NCBI GenBank assembly: GCA_905234735.1
Contig: CAJOJA010000003.1
Coordinates: 141,898-205,897, forward strand
Direction of reading: 5' to 3'
Source of the DNA: an uncultured Bacteroidaceae bacterium
GTDB taxonomy: Bacteria > Bacteroidota > Bacteroidia > Bacteroidales > Bacteroidaceae
Length of the DNA stretch: 64,000 bases
Below, piece after piece: positions 1 to 8,202 of the stretch. How positions within the stretch are numbered: position 1 is the first letter of the stretch; every line of letters begins with the position of its first letter. The position numbers were made by a program, and so were the translations under genes. The notes beneath the pieces are model-generated. The model ran no database searches, had not been told where the DNA came from, and saw only the letters and a list, made by a program, of their open reading frames with translations.

Positions 1-3000
1 TCTCCCCGTTCTTCAGCGTCACGCTCTTTGAGAATGTGCTGCCATATATCGTGATGGTGGTTGCCTCCGTAGCTGTGATGTAGGCCGTGTTTGGGTCTTC
101 AAGTACGGCCTTTACGTTGGAACCCTGAACGAACAGTTTTGCAGGTTTTGCATAACTATTGTTTGGCTGCAGGTCGAGGCTGATTTTTGCCTTGCTGTCT
201 TGGATGGTTGTCTCCTTGTCGAAGATGGGTGCACCGAGGTCCTTAACCGTGATGCCGTTGATGGTGGCCGATGTCATGCCTCGGAAGTTGGCGATGAGGA
301 TGTAGAATGTATTATTGGGGTCGGGTGCGATGACACCGTTCCACCCTTCGGGCATGATGTCCTTCAGCCCCTTCACCTGTGCAGCGATGGTGCTGGTTTC
401 TTCGGCATTGATGTTGCAGTAGTACACCAGGTGGCGTCTGTCCACCACGCTGCCAGCCGACACGCTACGCGGGCCGTTGCTGTACATGGGATAGAGTTTG
501 GAGGTGTAGATGCTGTTGTTGGCGCCGCGGTCGGCGAAGGCCATCTTCTTGTCGTTGTGCCCAATCACTGCCAGTTCGTTGTCTATGTTCACCCAGTCGG
601 ACGAGAAGGTGAACTGCGAACTGCCGTCGCACTGCTTCCACGTGATAGACTTATTCTCATTTTCTCCATCTCTCGTTTTCTCATTTTCATAGTAGAGTGT
701 TCGCTGCAGCTTGGTCAGTTCGTCGGTGGAGATGGCCAGCAGTCCGCCTTTCTCTGCCGTGATGGTGCAGGAGGTGTTGGCTTTCACGTGGTCGAGATAG
801 ATGAAGGCATTGCCTGGGGTGGAGTAGAGGGCAAAGCGGTTGTTCAGCGCACCGTCGTTGACGGACAATTCACCGTTCATCACCCATGCGTCGCCATCCA
901 GTTGATAGATGCCCGAGACCACGGGAGTGGCGTTCGTTCCCTTTCCGCTCACCTCGTACCAGCCCGTGATGTTGCCTGAGTTGTTGGCGCGATAGGGTAC
1001 CACGATTTTGTTCTTGTCGGCCTTATCGGCTGCGAAGTAGCCCGTGTAGCTCTTCAGTCCAGTACTCCATGAGAAGCAGGTGAAGCGGCTGGGTGTGTAG
1101 CCCCTGATGATGTTCTGGCAGGGGAACATCATGGCCTTGGAGTGTGCGTTGCGGAAGTCGTCCCAGGAAGTGGGGGTGAGGTCGGCCGTCGACATCATCT
1201 TGTGCATCAGGTAGGTCATCATCACGCGGTGAGCCTCCACGCCCATACGGCGGGCCTGCACATCGGGTCGCAGCAGCCACGAGCCGTCGGCGGTGGTTGC
1301 TTGTCGACCCTTTATTTGCTTGTAAGCCAGGTTCTCCAGCAACAGGGCATTGGGGTCGCGCTGGAAGCAGGCCTGTGTGGTGTAGGACGTTATCTGGTCA
1401 TAGAGGAACAGACTCCAGTCGTTGCCGTTGGGCATAGCCAGTTCACCGTCGGCCAGTGCCAGCCAGTTGAGCACGTTGTCCATCACCTCCTGATTATTGT
1501 GCTGAAGGGCGTTAGAGCTCCACTTCTCCGTCGCACCCTGGAACATCTTCAGGGCCAGAGCGGCTTCGCCCAGTTCCTGCATCACGACGTTCTGGTACGA
1601 GGTGTGGAAGAGGTTGTGGTTCTGCAGTGTCCAGTCGCTATAGAGGTTGTTGCCTTTGTACAGGTCGCTCCATTTGGTTTCGTCGTACGAGGGGTCTACG
1701 ATGCCCGTATTGTTGGCGTCGCTGGCGTGCGAGTAGCTGTTGGCAGCGAAGAGACGCATGCGTTCAAACCATTTTGGAGCCAGTTCGTCGTTGGGGAATA
1801 GACCCAGTGCTGCAGCCAGCACGTCGGCTTCCCATCCGTTCTCCTCGGCTTTCGTATCGCCAGCATAGCCTGTGGGAATGGTGCGGTTCAGCTCGTAGTT
1901 GCACTCAGCCTTCAATAGGTTATAGATGTAGCCTTTCTGCTTTTCGCTCAGTTTATCCCACTGGAAGTAGGCCGAATAGGCGACCGACATGGCCCAGAGC
2001 GACGATTCCCATACGTGGTCGCTGCCGCTGGTGCTGCCCCAGTAGTCACCGCCTGAGCACACCTTCAGTCGGTTGGCCTTGTGGGTGGAATAGGCAAAGA
2101 CGAGCGACTTCATGGCCATCTCCTCGATGCGTGCCCAGGTTACTCCCGTAGGTAGTGCTATGCCTTCGGGTTTGGCGTATTTAACAAGGAAGGCACAAAT
2201 CATGGACAGGTCGGCATTGGTGCGCACACCAGCCTCGTTGCTGGCCATCGTGCTTTCGCCCTTGAAACAACCGCAGGCCTCGTTCTCGCTGTTGGTATAT
2301 TGTGCTTCCTGGAAGTCGTTCACCAGATAGGTTCCGAACTTGGCCAGCATTTGCAAGAGGTCGTTCATCATGGTGGCTTCGTCTACGAAGTCGCCCGTAA
2401 TCACGCCTTCTGTCGGTGATGTGACGTCGGTCTCCGTGGGGTCGGGTTTCACAACCTCATCGGTGATGTCGTATAGTCGTACGTTGTCCAGCAGGAAACT
2501 GGCGCCAGCGCTGTTTGCCCATGTAAACTCAAAGCCCAGAGTCACGTTAGTCTCTTCCGTCAGCGTAAACTCTACGCTCACGGGAGTCCATGCCGAAGGG
2601 ATGCTTCCCTGATTCATGGTGATGACCGTATTCTGGCCAGCAGCAACGAGCTTTCCGCTGCTGCTTGTGCCTGCATGAGCACTCTTGCTGTCTACCGTCA
2701 GACGATATTTTGCCGGAAGCAATTTCACTGTCTGCTTGATGGAGGCGGAGCCGTCTTTCCACGCATTACGGATGTAATACATCTGCGTGCCGTCGGATGG
2801 TGTACCTGGTGCCCCCATGTTGTTGTCCGTTGCCGTTGCGCTGGCTGTCATGATATCGCTAACGCCGAACGAACCGGCCACCGTCCAGTTGGTTAGCCCT
2901 GTGCCCACGATGTAAGCTCCGCGCGTGTTGTCGGCAGCGAGTGTCGAGGCCAGAGGCAGTTCGAACGAAGGGTTCTTGAGGTACTTACTTGTCACGTCGG

Positions 3001-3064
3001 TTTGTGCAACGACAGAAATGAGAAAATGAAAAAATGAGAAAATGAAAAGCGTTAGTCGTTTCAT
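1..3064 (-). CDS. Large secreted protein of unknown function, cut by window edge
   Basis: One frame stays open from an ATG at 3064 to the left edge, giving at least 1,021 codons with no stop, so the C-terminus lies outside the window. The start encodes a signal peptide (MKRLTLFIFS... cut near VVAQ). About residues 25-170 look like a beta-rich carbohydrate-binding domain (KNPSFELP start, SFLLDNVRLYD end). A Trp/Asn-rich, probably helical region follows (motifs NGWEADVLAAALG, LYSDWTLQNHNLF), then a beta-rich C-terminal part. The build resembles secreted polysaccharide lyases or glycosidases, but I do not recognise a family and make no activity call. The signal peptide and a stretch near 650-690 are encoded by GAAAATGA-type word repeats. 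It lies 29 bp downstream of the hslR-like gene, probably in the same transcript as pepT. Confidence 0.75.
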   Translation of the reverse strand, partial: MKRLTLFIFSFFHFLISVVAQTDVTSKYLKNPSFELPLASTLAADNTRGAYIVGTGLTNWTVAGSFGVSDIMTASATATDNNMGAPGTPSDGTQMYYIRNAWKDGSASIKQTVKLLPAKYRLTVDSKSAHAGTSSSGKLVAAGQNTVITMNQGSIPSAWTPVSVEFTLTEETNVTLGFEFTWANSAGASFLLDNVRLYDITDEVVKPDPTETDVTSPTEGVITGDFVDEATMMNDLLQMLAKFGTYLVNDFQEAQYTNSENEACGCFKGESTMASNEAGVRTNADLSMICAFLVKYAKPEGIALPTGVTWARIEEMAMKSLVFAYSTHKANRLKVCSGGDYWGSTSGSDHVWESSLWAMSVAYSAYFQWDKLSEKQKGYIYNLLKAECNYELNRTIPTGYAGDTKAEENGWEADVLAAALGLFPNDELAPKWFERMRLFAANSYSHASDANNTGIVDPSYDETKWSDLYKGNNLYSDWTLQNHNLFHTSYQNVVMQELGEAALALKMFQGATEKWSSNALQHNNQEVMDNVLNWLALADGELAMPNGNDWSLFLYDQITSYTTQACFQRDPNALLLENLAYKQIKGRQATTADGSWLLRPDVQARRMGVEAHRVMMTYLMHKMMSTADLTPTSWDDFRNAHSKAMMFPCQNIIRGYTPSRFTCFSWSTGLKSYTGYFAADKADKNKIVVPYRANNSGNITGWYEVSGKGTNATPVVSGIYQLDGDAWVMNGELSVNDGALNNRFALYSTPGNAFIYLDHVKANTSCTITAEKGGLLAISTDELTKLQRTLYYENEKTRDGENENKSITWKQCDGSSQFTFSSDWVNIDNELAVIGHNDKKMAFADRGANNSIYTSKLYPMYSNGPRSVSAGSVVDRRHLVYYCNINAEETSTIAAQVKGLKDIMPEGWNGVIAPDPNNTFYILIANFRGMTSATINGITVKDLGAPIFDKETTIQDSKAKISLDLQPNNSYAKPAKLFVQGSNVKAVLEDPNTAYITATEATTITIYGSTFSKSVTLKNGE

Positions 3065-3093
3065 ATATCAATGGTATTATTGTGAACTATGAA

Positions 3094-3528
3094 TTATGAA
3101 TTATCCCCTTCCTCCTCCAGGTCAAAGTCAAAATCTCCGAAGAAGACTGGCGTATCGTCGATGAACTCGTCCAGTGCGCGACGCTCCTTCTTCGTTGGGC
3201 GACCTGTGCCTCGGGCGCGATTCACGAATCCGCTTATTTTGTTCATCTCCAGCAGTTCGTACTGGTCGGGACGTGTCACGTTCTCCAGCACTTCAGGTAT
3301 CAGTTTGGCCCCTACACGGTGCTCTATGGCCTGCAGAATCTTGAACGAGTAGGTGATGGGTGGTTTCCGGACATCCACCGTGTCGCCCACCTTCACCATG
3401 CGCGCGGGCTTCAGTTGCGTGCCGCCCATCGTCACCTGGCCCTTCTTGCAGGCTGCTGCCGCTATGCTCCGCGTCTTGAAGATGCGGGCTGCCCACAGCC
3501 ATTTGTCTATCCGTGCTTCCTGGTTCAT
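3094..3528 (-). CDS. hslR: S4-domain RNA-binding protein, Hsp15 (HslR) family
   Basis: The 144-residue protein opens with the S4 RNA-binding fold ([16 protein letters not shown], then KKGQVTMGG; about residues 6-65). Hsp15-family proteins bind stalled or dissociated 50S subunits that carry peptidyl-tRNA. The tail is basic and then very acidic ([15 protein letters not shown]), which is usual for Bacteroidetes members. The start ATG overlaps the pepT stop by 4 bp (ATGA), so translation is probably coupled to pepT. The stop codon comes from a TATGAATTATGAATTA word repeat at about 3080-3104. The family call is firm; the exact role in this organism is inferred from the family. Confidence 0.85.
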   Translation of the reverse strand: MNQEARIDKWLWAARIFKTRSIAAAACKKGQVTMGGTQLKPARMVKVGDTVDVRKPPITYSFKILQAIEHRVGAKLIPEVLENVTRPDQYELLEMNKISGFVNRARGTGRPTKKERRALDEFIDDTPVFFGDFDFDLEEEGDNS

Positions 3529-4757
3529 TGCTTTACAATATTAATTATCGTCTCCACAGCCTTCTCCATGCTCTGGACGGGGACGAACTCGTGGCGTCCG
3601 TGAAAGTTCAGCCCTCCGGCGAAGATATTGGGGCAGGGCAGCCCTCGGAACGACAGCTGGGCACCGTCCGTACCTCCGCGAATGGGTATCACGTTGCAAT
3701 GTCCGCATGCCCGTCGTATGGCCTCCTTGGCAATGTCTGTGACGTGGGGTTTGTCCTCCAGTTGGCTGAGCATATTGTAATACTGATCCTTTGCCTCCAC
3801 CATTACTATTTCTTCGCCGTATACATTATTAATGTCTTGGGCTAAGGTTTGTAATGCACGCTTACGTGCCTCGAACTTCTCTCGGTCGTGGTCGCGTATG
3901 ATGTAGCTGAGGGAGGCCTCTTCCACGGTGCCGCTCATCTGTGTCAGGTGGAAGAATCCCTCGTAGCCCTCCGTCGTTTCCGGGCGTTCGTCCTGGGGTA
4001 GGGCAGAGGCGAACTCGCGAGCAACCTGGCAGGCGTTAATCATCTTACCCTTGGCATAACCCGGGTGCACGTTGCGTCCGTGTATGGTTATCTTGGCACT
4101 GGCGGCGTTGAAGTTCTCATATTCCAGTTCACCCACTTCGCTGCCATCCATCGTATAAGCCCACTGGCAACCGAACTTCTCGACGTCGAACAGGTGGGCG
4201 CCCATGCCAATCTCCTCGTCGGGATTGAAGGCGATGCGAATCTTTCCGTGTTCCACCTCGGGATGGGCCTGCAGCCAGACGATAGCTGTCACAATCTCGG
4301 CAATGCCGGCTTTGTCGTCGGCTCCGAGCAGGGTCGTACCGTCGGTCACGATGAGGTCCTCGCCTATGTGCTCCTTCAGTTCGGGAAACTGGCTCACGCG
4401 TGTTACGATGCCCAAAGCCTCGTTCAACACGATGTCGCTGCCATCATAGTTCTGTATGATGCGTGGGCGCACATTCGTTCCGCTCATGTCGGGGCTGGTG
4501 TCCATGTGGGCAATGAAGCCGATGGTGGGCACATCCCGGTCGGTATTGGCCGGCAGGGTGGCATAGACGTAGGCATGTTCGTCCATTTCCACGTCTGCAA
4601 GCCCCATACCCTCCAGCTCCTCTTTCAGGTATCGGGCCAAATCGAACTGCTTGTCCGTACTGGGGCATTTGCCCTCTTGCGTCTCACTCGATTGTGTGTC
4701 TATAGACACGTATTTCAGGAACCGTTTGACCAGCTCCTCGCTCATTTTCTTGTCCAT
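3525..4757 (-). CDS. pepT: Peptidase T (tripeptide aminopeptidase, M20B)
   Basis: A cytoplasmic zinc tripeptidase of 410 residues, the usual family length. The di-zinc ligands of M20 peptidases are visible: H84 and D86 in AHMDTSPD, D147 in LGADDKAG, E181/E182 in [12 protein letters not shown]204 in TMDGSEVGE, and a C-terminal His in FHGRHEFVP. It removes N-terminal residues from tripeptides in the final steps of peptide use, which suits a peptide-fermenting gut or oral anaerobe. It is the first gene of a pepT-hslR-(secreted protein) run. The promoter at 4765-4796 sits almost on the start codon, so the 5' leader must be extremely short or absent. Confidence 0.95.
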   Translation of the reverse strand: MDKKMSEELVKRFLKYVSIDTQSSETQEGKCPSTDKQFDLARYLKEELEGMGLADVEMDEHAYVYATLPANTDRDVPTIGFIAHMDTSPDMSGTNVRPRIIQNYDGSDIVLNEALGIVTRVSQFPELKEHIGEDLIVTDGTTLLGADDKAGIAEIVTAIVWLQAHPEVEHGKIRIAFNPDEEIGMGAHLFDVEKFGCQWAYTMDGSEVGELEYENFNAASAKITIHGRNVHPGYAKGKMINACQVAREFASALPQDERPETTEGYEGFFHLTQMSGTVEEASLSYIIRDHDREKFEARKRALQTLAQDINNVYGEEIVMVEAKDQYYNMLSQLEDKPHVTDIAKEAIRRACGHCNVIPIRGGTDGAQLSFRGLPCPNIFAGGLNFHGRHEFVPVQSMEKAVETIINIVKQ

Positions 4758-4764
4758 ACAAGGA

Positions 4765-4796
4765 CAAAGATACGAATAAGTGAGCGATTTACCAAA
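4765..4796 (-). promoter_or_regulatory. Bacteroidetes-type promoter of pepT
   Basis: On the minus strand, TTTG (4796-4793), 20 bp, then TATCTTTG (4772-4765) match the -33/-7 consensus of the Bacteroidetes primary sigma factor. The -7 box ends only 7 bp before the pepT ATG, so the mRNA should be leaderless or nearly so. Confidence 0.7.
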
Positions 4797-4888
4797 TATA
4801 TTTGGTTAAATCCAAACGGAAGAATCTTCGAACGCAGGTCAGAGGTAGTGCAAATCGAGCGAAAAAGCAAATTTATTTGCAGTTTTCC

Positions 4889-4922
4889 GAGATGCAGCCT
4901 ATCAGGATGACAATCCTTTCCC
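4889..4922. repeat. Direct repeat copy 1 flanking the ATPase gene
   Basis: This 34-bp stretch (GAGATGCAGCCTATCA, then GATGACAATCCT) recurs at 6211-6245 in the same orientation with about two differences. The copies bracket the AAA+ ATPase gene and nothing else. Confidence 0.75.
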
Positions 4923-4943
4923 CTTTGTTTCCTTTTTTGAGAG

Positions 4944-6080
4944 TTAATAAACTATCACCAACCATTCGGAGAGAAAGAAATCGTAGACACGATATCCTTG
5001 GTCTGTGTGCGTTATCAGGTCGTTCTTCAATAAGGGCTTTACTGCCGCCTGTACAGAACTTGCGGAGCTGAGATTGTATTTCTTAATAAACTTTGAAGCC
5101 GTGATGTTTTGAGCCAACCCTTCCTTTGCGATAGCCTGCAGGACCATTTTCTGACGAGGAGGAAGATTGGACAACAAATCCTTATATGTGTTTTCCTGAG
5201 CCATAATGACATTGCTACGAGCCCTTTCTATCATGTCTGATGTGCACGTCTCATTGGCCATCGTAAGGGCAAACAGTTCATTCATCATCATCTGTACAAA
5301 CCATGTATAGCCATGATACGTATTCCATATTGTTTCAATAACATCACGTTCAATATGTTTGTTCCTTTCTTCAAACAGATTCGTTGCAAAGTCTGTGTAA
5401 ACGCGAACGGGGATAGGTTCCAGTCCCATGCTAATCGTACTCTGGTAGAATGGCTTTGATGGAGAATTAAACATGTTGCTCATCAGGTGCCGCCTGCTTC
5501 CTGCAAATATAAACTGAGCCCGATGGCACTGCTGAATCTTTGTGCGCAGTAGAGCCTCAATGTTCTTTTCTGGGTATTCGCTTATTTGTTGAAATTCATC
5601 GATGGCAATAATGCAAGGTTGATCAGCTTCCTCAATATATGCGAAAATCTCATCCAGTGTGGTTTGTGGCATTTGTACATCGCCAAGTCCCAAATCAAAT
5701 GTAGGCTCTCCCGTCAGCGGATCCAGCTTGAATCCGACCCTGAATGAAGATACTATCTGGAAGAATCGTTCTTTCCAGACTGTCTTTTTGGGTTTCAGTT
5801 GCTCATATATTGCCTTTCCAAAGGTATAGACGAATTCAGCCAAAGAAGTTGTTGCATAAATATCTATAAAGAATACATGAAACTGTTCCTGGATGTCCTC
5901 CTGATGAAAGAAATGCTGAATCAGTCCAGACTTTCCTATGCGCCGGGGTGAAATCAGTGCAACGTCCCTGCCGTTCATTATCTGTTTTCTTAGGAATTCC
6001 GTTTCCTCGTTCCTGTCACAGAAGTACTTGTCCGATAGGTATTTTCCGACAATAAAAGGGTTGTTTACTACCTGTTCCAT
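4944..6080 (-). CDS. AAA+ ATPase of the archaeal-type ATPase family (PF01637-like)
   Basis: The 378-residue protein has a P-loop of the form SPRRIGKS (residues 44-51), a Walker B CIIAIDEFQQI (D161/E162) and a sensor-like AGSRRHLM (about 193-200). A winged-helix-like C-terminal part follows (LLSNLPPRQKMVLQAIAKEG). This pattern is typical of the PF01637 ATPases that are abundant in Bacteroidetes. Their substrates are mostly unknown, and many behave like selfish or defence-associated genes. It is a single-gene unit with its own promoter (6104-6111), lies between two short direct repeats (4889 and 6211), and is unrelated to its neighbours, which suggests a separate insertion. No specific function is assigned. 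Confidence 0.85.
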   Translation of the reverse strand: MEQVVNNPFIVGKYLSDKYFCDRNEETEFLRKQIMNGRDVALISPRRIGKSGLIQHFFHQEDIQEQFHVFFIDIYATTSLAEFVYTFGKAIYEQLKPKKTVWKERFFQIVSSFRVGFKLDPLTGEPTFDLGLGDVQMPQTTLDEIFAYIEEADQPCIIAIDEFQQISEYPEKNIEALLRTKIQQCHRAQFIFAGSRRHLMSNMFNSPSKPFYQSTISMGLEPIPVRVYTDFATNLFEERNKHIERDVIETIWNTYHGYTWFVQMMMNELFALTMANETCTSDMIERARSNVIMAQENTYKDLLSNLPPRQKMVLQAIAKEGLAQNITASKFIKKYNLSSASSVQAAVKPLLKNDLITHTDQGYRVYDFFLSEWLVIVY

Positions 6081-6103
6081 ATTGCAATATCACATTTTTA
6101 TTG

Positions 6104-6111
6104 CAAATATA
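6104..6111 (-). promoter_or_regulatory. -7 box for the ATPase gene
   Basis: On the minus strand TATATTTG ends 24 bp upstream of the ATPase ATG at 6080 and matches TAnnTTTG. The surrounding DNA is very AT-rich and I see no convincing -33 TTTG. Confidence 0.6.
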
Positions 6112-6170
6112 ATAATTATAATTGTAATAAAACAAGCATTGCCACTACTTTTTGCCTTTATTTAACGTTT

Positions 6171-6196
6171 TCCCCACGATTCTGTGGGGTTTCTTC
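6171..6196. terminator. Weak hairpin between lipoprotein remnant and ATPase
   Basis: CCCCAC-GATTCT-GTGGGG forms a 6-bp GC-rich stem. On the plus strand a T-rich tract (TTTCTTCT) follows; on the minus strand, where the gene to be ended lies, the tract is poor. It could stop read-through from the gene at 6383-7426, but the evidence is thin. Confidence 0.35.
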
Positions 6197-6210
6197 TCCA
6201 CGGGCTTTCT

Positions 6211-6245
6211 GAGATGCAGCCTATCATGATGACAATCCTGTTCCC
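6211..6245. repeat. Direct repeat copy 2 flanking the ATPase gene
   Basis: Second copy of the 4889-4922 repeat, 35 bp, with one substitution (GGATGA versus TGATGA) and one extra base near the end. Confidence 0.75.
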
Positions 6246-6382
6246 TGACATCACTTTGGAATCACTTTGAGGGAGTATATTGTGTATAGAGGATTGTATG
6301 AAAGTTCCTGTCCTCTTGATCTCCTGATTCACGGTCCTACGGGATGCCGAGCGGTTTGGGTGTTTGCCGTAAACTATTTCAC

Positions 6383-7426
6383 CTACAATGCTGTAGAAGT
6401 AATGTTGTGATGGCTTGAAATGGTGCCATTCGATGCAAATTCCAATTCCCATACAGTGATTTCTGTTGTAGGATTCCATCCTCCAATTGACGGCATTTGG
6501 ACGGTGGTCTTGAAAGTCTGATAATAAACACGATTATTGAAGAAGATGTAATACATAGCCATAGGATATTTGGCCATATTTCCACCATTGGCAGTCTTAG
6601 TTCCCGTGTTGAATGTAGTAAACGAAGTTGTGATTCGTACAGTACTGGAAGCTGAGAAATATGTCGTGTATGACTTTCCGACTACAGGATTATCCTTTGT
6701 TACAGGTATTTTGTCAGACTTGGTAAAAGTCAAGAATTTGCTTTGGTTTTCGCCATAAACATCAACGTAGCTAATCTCTACTTGTAATTGTGTCGCCGTA
6801 AGCGATTTGATGGTGTATTGGGTGGGACGGGCATAGTATGTATTATTACATGTAATGAGGTTACCATTGCTAACTGTGTAATTGCCACAATCGAGGAAAC
6901 GCTCTGCAAAATAAGCCGTCAAGAATCCGTCGCTACTCATTGATAGGAAGTAATTCCCTGATTCCCAAACACCAACAACTGATTTTGTCTCTGATGGATT
7001 TCCACCAGGATTTAGATTACCGTTATTCAAACTTTCAATCAACTGCTGCGGTGTGCCATTGAACTTTGTGTAGGTCGTAGTGTAACCGTCGCTGGTAAGG
7101 GCCATTTTGTCTCCCTTGACCGAAATGACTGAACTGCGTCCCTCTTTATCTATTATTTTGTTGCCACTAAGTGTGTATGTGGAAGTTTGCGTGTAAGGGT
7201 TCAGCTAATATCTTCCAGAGTTATTCCAGATTTCATATATAGTTACACTTGATTCAGTAAAAACCATAATCCAGTCATCCTCTAACGTGTACCATGTTCC
7301 GATGAGTTCCGACTTCGAGACTAAGGCATCATTGTCCTCGTCACTACCACAAGCGGCCAAACAGATGCTCGTTAATGCAATCATCATGACTGCCGTCAAA
7401 TTAAGAAAAAACTTTTTGTACATCAT
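6383..7426 (-). pseudogene. Lipoprotein gene interrupted by one in-frame TAG
   Basis: From the ATG at 7426 the gene encodes a lipoprotein signal peptide (MMYKKFFLNL..., lipobox ICLAAC, then GSDEDND) and a domain start (ELIGTWYTLEDDW) typical of small Bacteroidetes lipocalin-like lipoproteins. At 7207-7205 a TAG follows NNSGRY. Exactly in frame, with no other stop, the reading continues (LNPYTQTSTYTLSGNKI...) through 33 codons to the next ATG (MALTSDGYTTTY, 7105) and on to a TAG at 6385-6383. A single base change therefore splits a ~347-codon gene into a 73-residue N-terminal piece and an untranslated or separately started 240-residue rest. The second half repeats the pattern VVGVWESGNYFLSMSSDG, so two related domains are likely. 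Function unknown. Confidence 0.8.
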
Positions 7427-7721
7427 ATCTTTATTAATTAATACTTTATTCCTTCGAGTTCTAGTCTGAATAAATGAGATGCAAAAGAAAACGTGGACAA
7501 AATACTTCGTTTACGCATTCTGAGGTATTGGGGATAACCTATCAATCTTAAACGAGTAAATGTCCACGCCGACCGGCGTGAACTATCTACTTCAGTTCTT
7601 GATTGATTCGTCAAATTCCCCAATTATTAGAATGCAAGAATCAAAAGTGGACGTTCTATCTTTATGTCTTTATCTTATGCCTTTTTAATTCATTGGCGTA
7701 CACGTTTTGAAGTTTACGAGG
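7427..7721 (-). other. Long, structured 5' leader of the broken lipoprotein gene
   Basis: There is a convincing promoter at 7722-7752 and then about 290 bp before the lipoprotein ATG, with no plausible gene. On the minus strand this leader contains CACGCCGGTCGGCGTG, a near-perfect inverted repeat, and pairable words GTGGACATTTACTCG and CGAAGTATTTTGTCCAC about 60 nt apart. It could be a structured leader RNA or the remains of an inserted element; I cannot assign it to a known riboswitch. Confidence 0.4.
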
Positions 7722-7752
7722 CAAAGTTACGAATAAGTGTGTACAATACAAA
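7722..7752 (-). promoter_or_regulatory. Promoter reading into the lipoprotein leader
   Basis: On the minus strand TTTG (7752-7749), 19 bp, TAACTTTG (7729-7722) match the Bacteroidetes consensus and spacing. Confidence 0.65.
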
Positions 7753-7841
7753 ACAAATACGCCGAATTTTAATGTTGGAGAACAAGGAGGCAGGAAAAGT
7801 CACACCGTTCGACCTTCGGTAGACAATAATTTTATGCAAAA

Positions 7842-7915
7842 CATCCCTCACTCCCTCACCCGCCTTTATTTATGAGGGCTGCAGGTGTGAGGGATGGGTG
7901 AGGGAGTGAGGGATG
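7842..7915. repeat. 20-bp perfect inverted repeat made of CTCCCTCA words
   Basis: CATCCCTCACTCCCTCACCC at 7842-7861 is perfectly complementary to 7896-7915, with a 34-base loop. Each arm is itself built from a repeated 8-10-base word. There is no T-tract and no adjacent gene end, so a terminator is unlikely. Confidence 0.8.
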
Positions 7916-8038
7916 ACAGCCTATTGGTCGAATAAAAGAATAGTACAAAGAAATGTCTTACTTTATTTTAGTATGGAAGGAAAAAAGACATGACTAACCA
8001 ATGTTTATGCAAACTGACTACTTAATTACGAAAGAAGC

Positions 8039-8181
8039 GAGGGAAGAAACAAATTAATACGTGCTTTTCTGAAAAACATGATGAGTAACTACGCAGAAGA
8101 AAGTGATTCTAACGGTAAAGAAGAAATTCAGAAAGTTGAAAAACATCTATCACATCTATCACAAGGCCCCTGTTTATCGGG
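8039..8181. repeat. ~150-bp direct repeat, copy A, right after the RhuM-Fic gene
   Basis: Starts GAGGGAAGAAACAAAT and ends at CCCCTGTTTATCGGG; it matches 9794-9946 at over 90% by eye. It has one fewer CATCTRTCA word than copy B. The two copies bracket the RhuM-Fic and exonuclease genes. Copy A ends about 20 bp from the RhuM-Fic stop. Confidence 0.85.
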
Positions 8182-8202
8182 TTTTGACGACGTATACTTT
8201 TC

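Noticed and set aside
200..979. Long plus-strand frame of 259 codons
   Set aside because: It lies antisense to the open secreted-protein frame, which has a signal peptide and protein-like composition; the plus frame is rich in Val/His/Gly, as mirror frames are.
7205..7207. Amber codon as evidence of a recoded genetic code
   Set aside because: Other genes here, such as the XRE gene ending at 51776, use TAG as a true stop, and no phage genes surround the lipoprotein gene.
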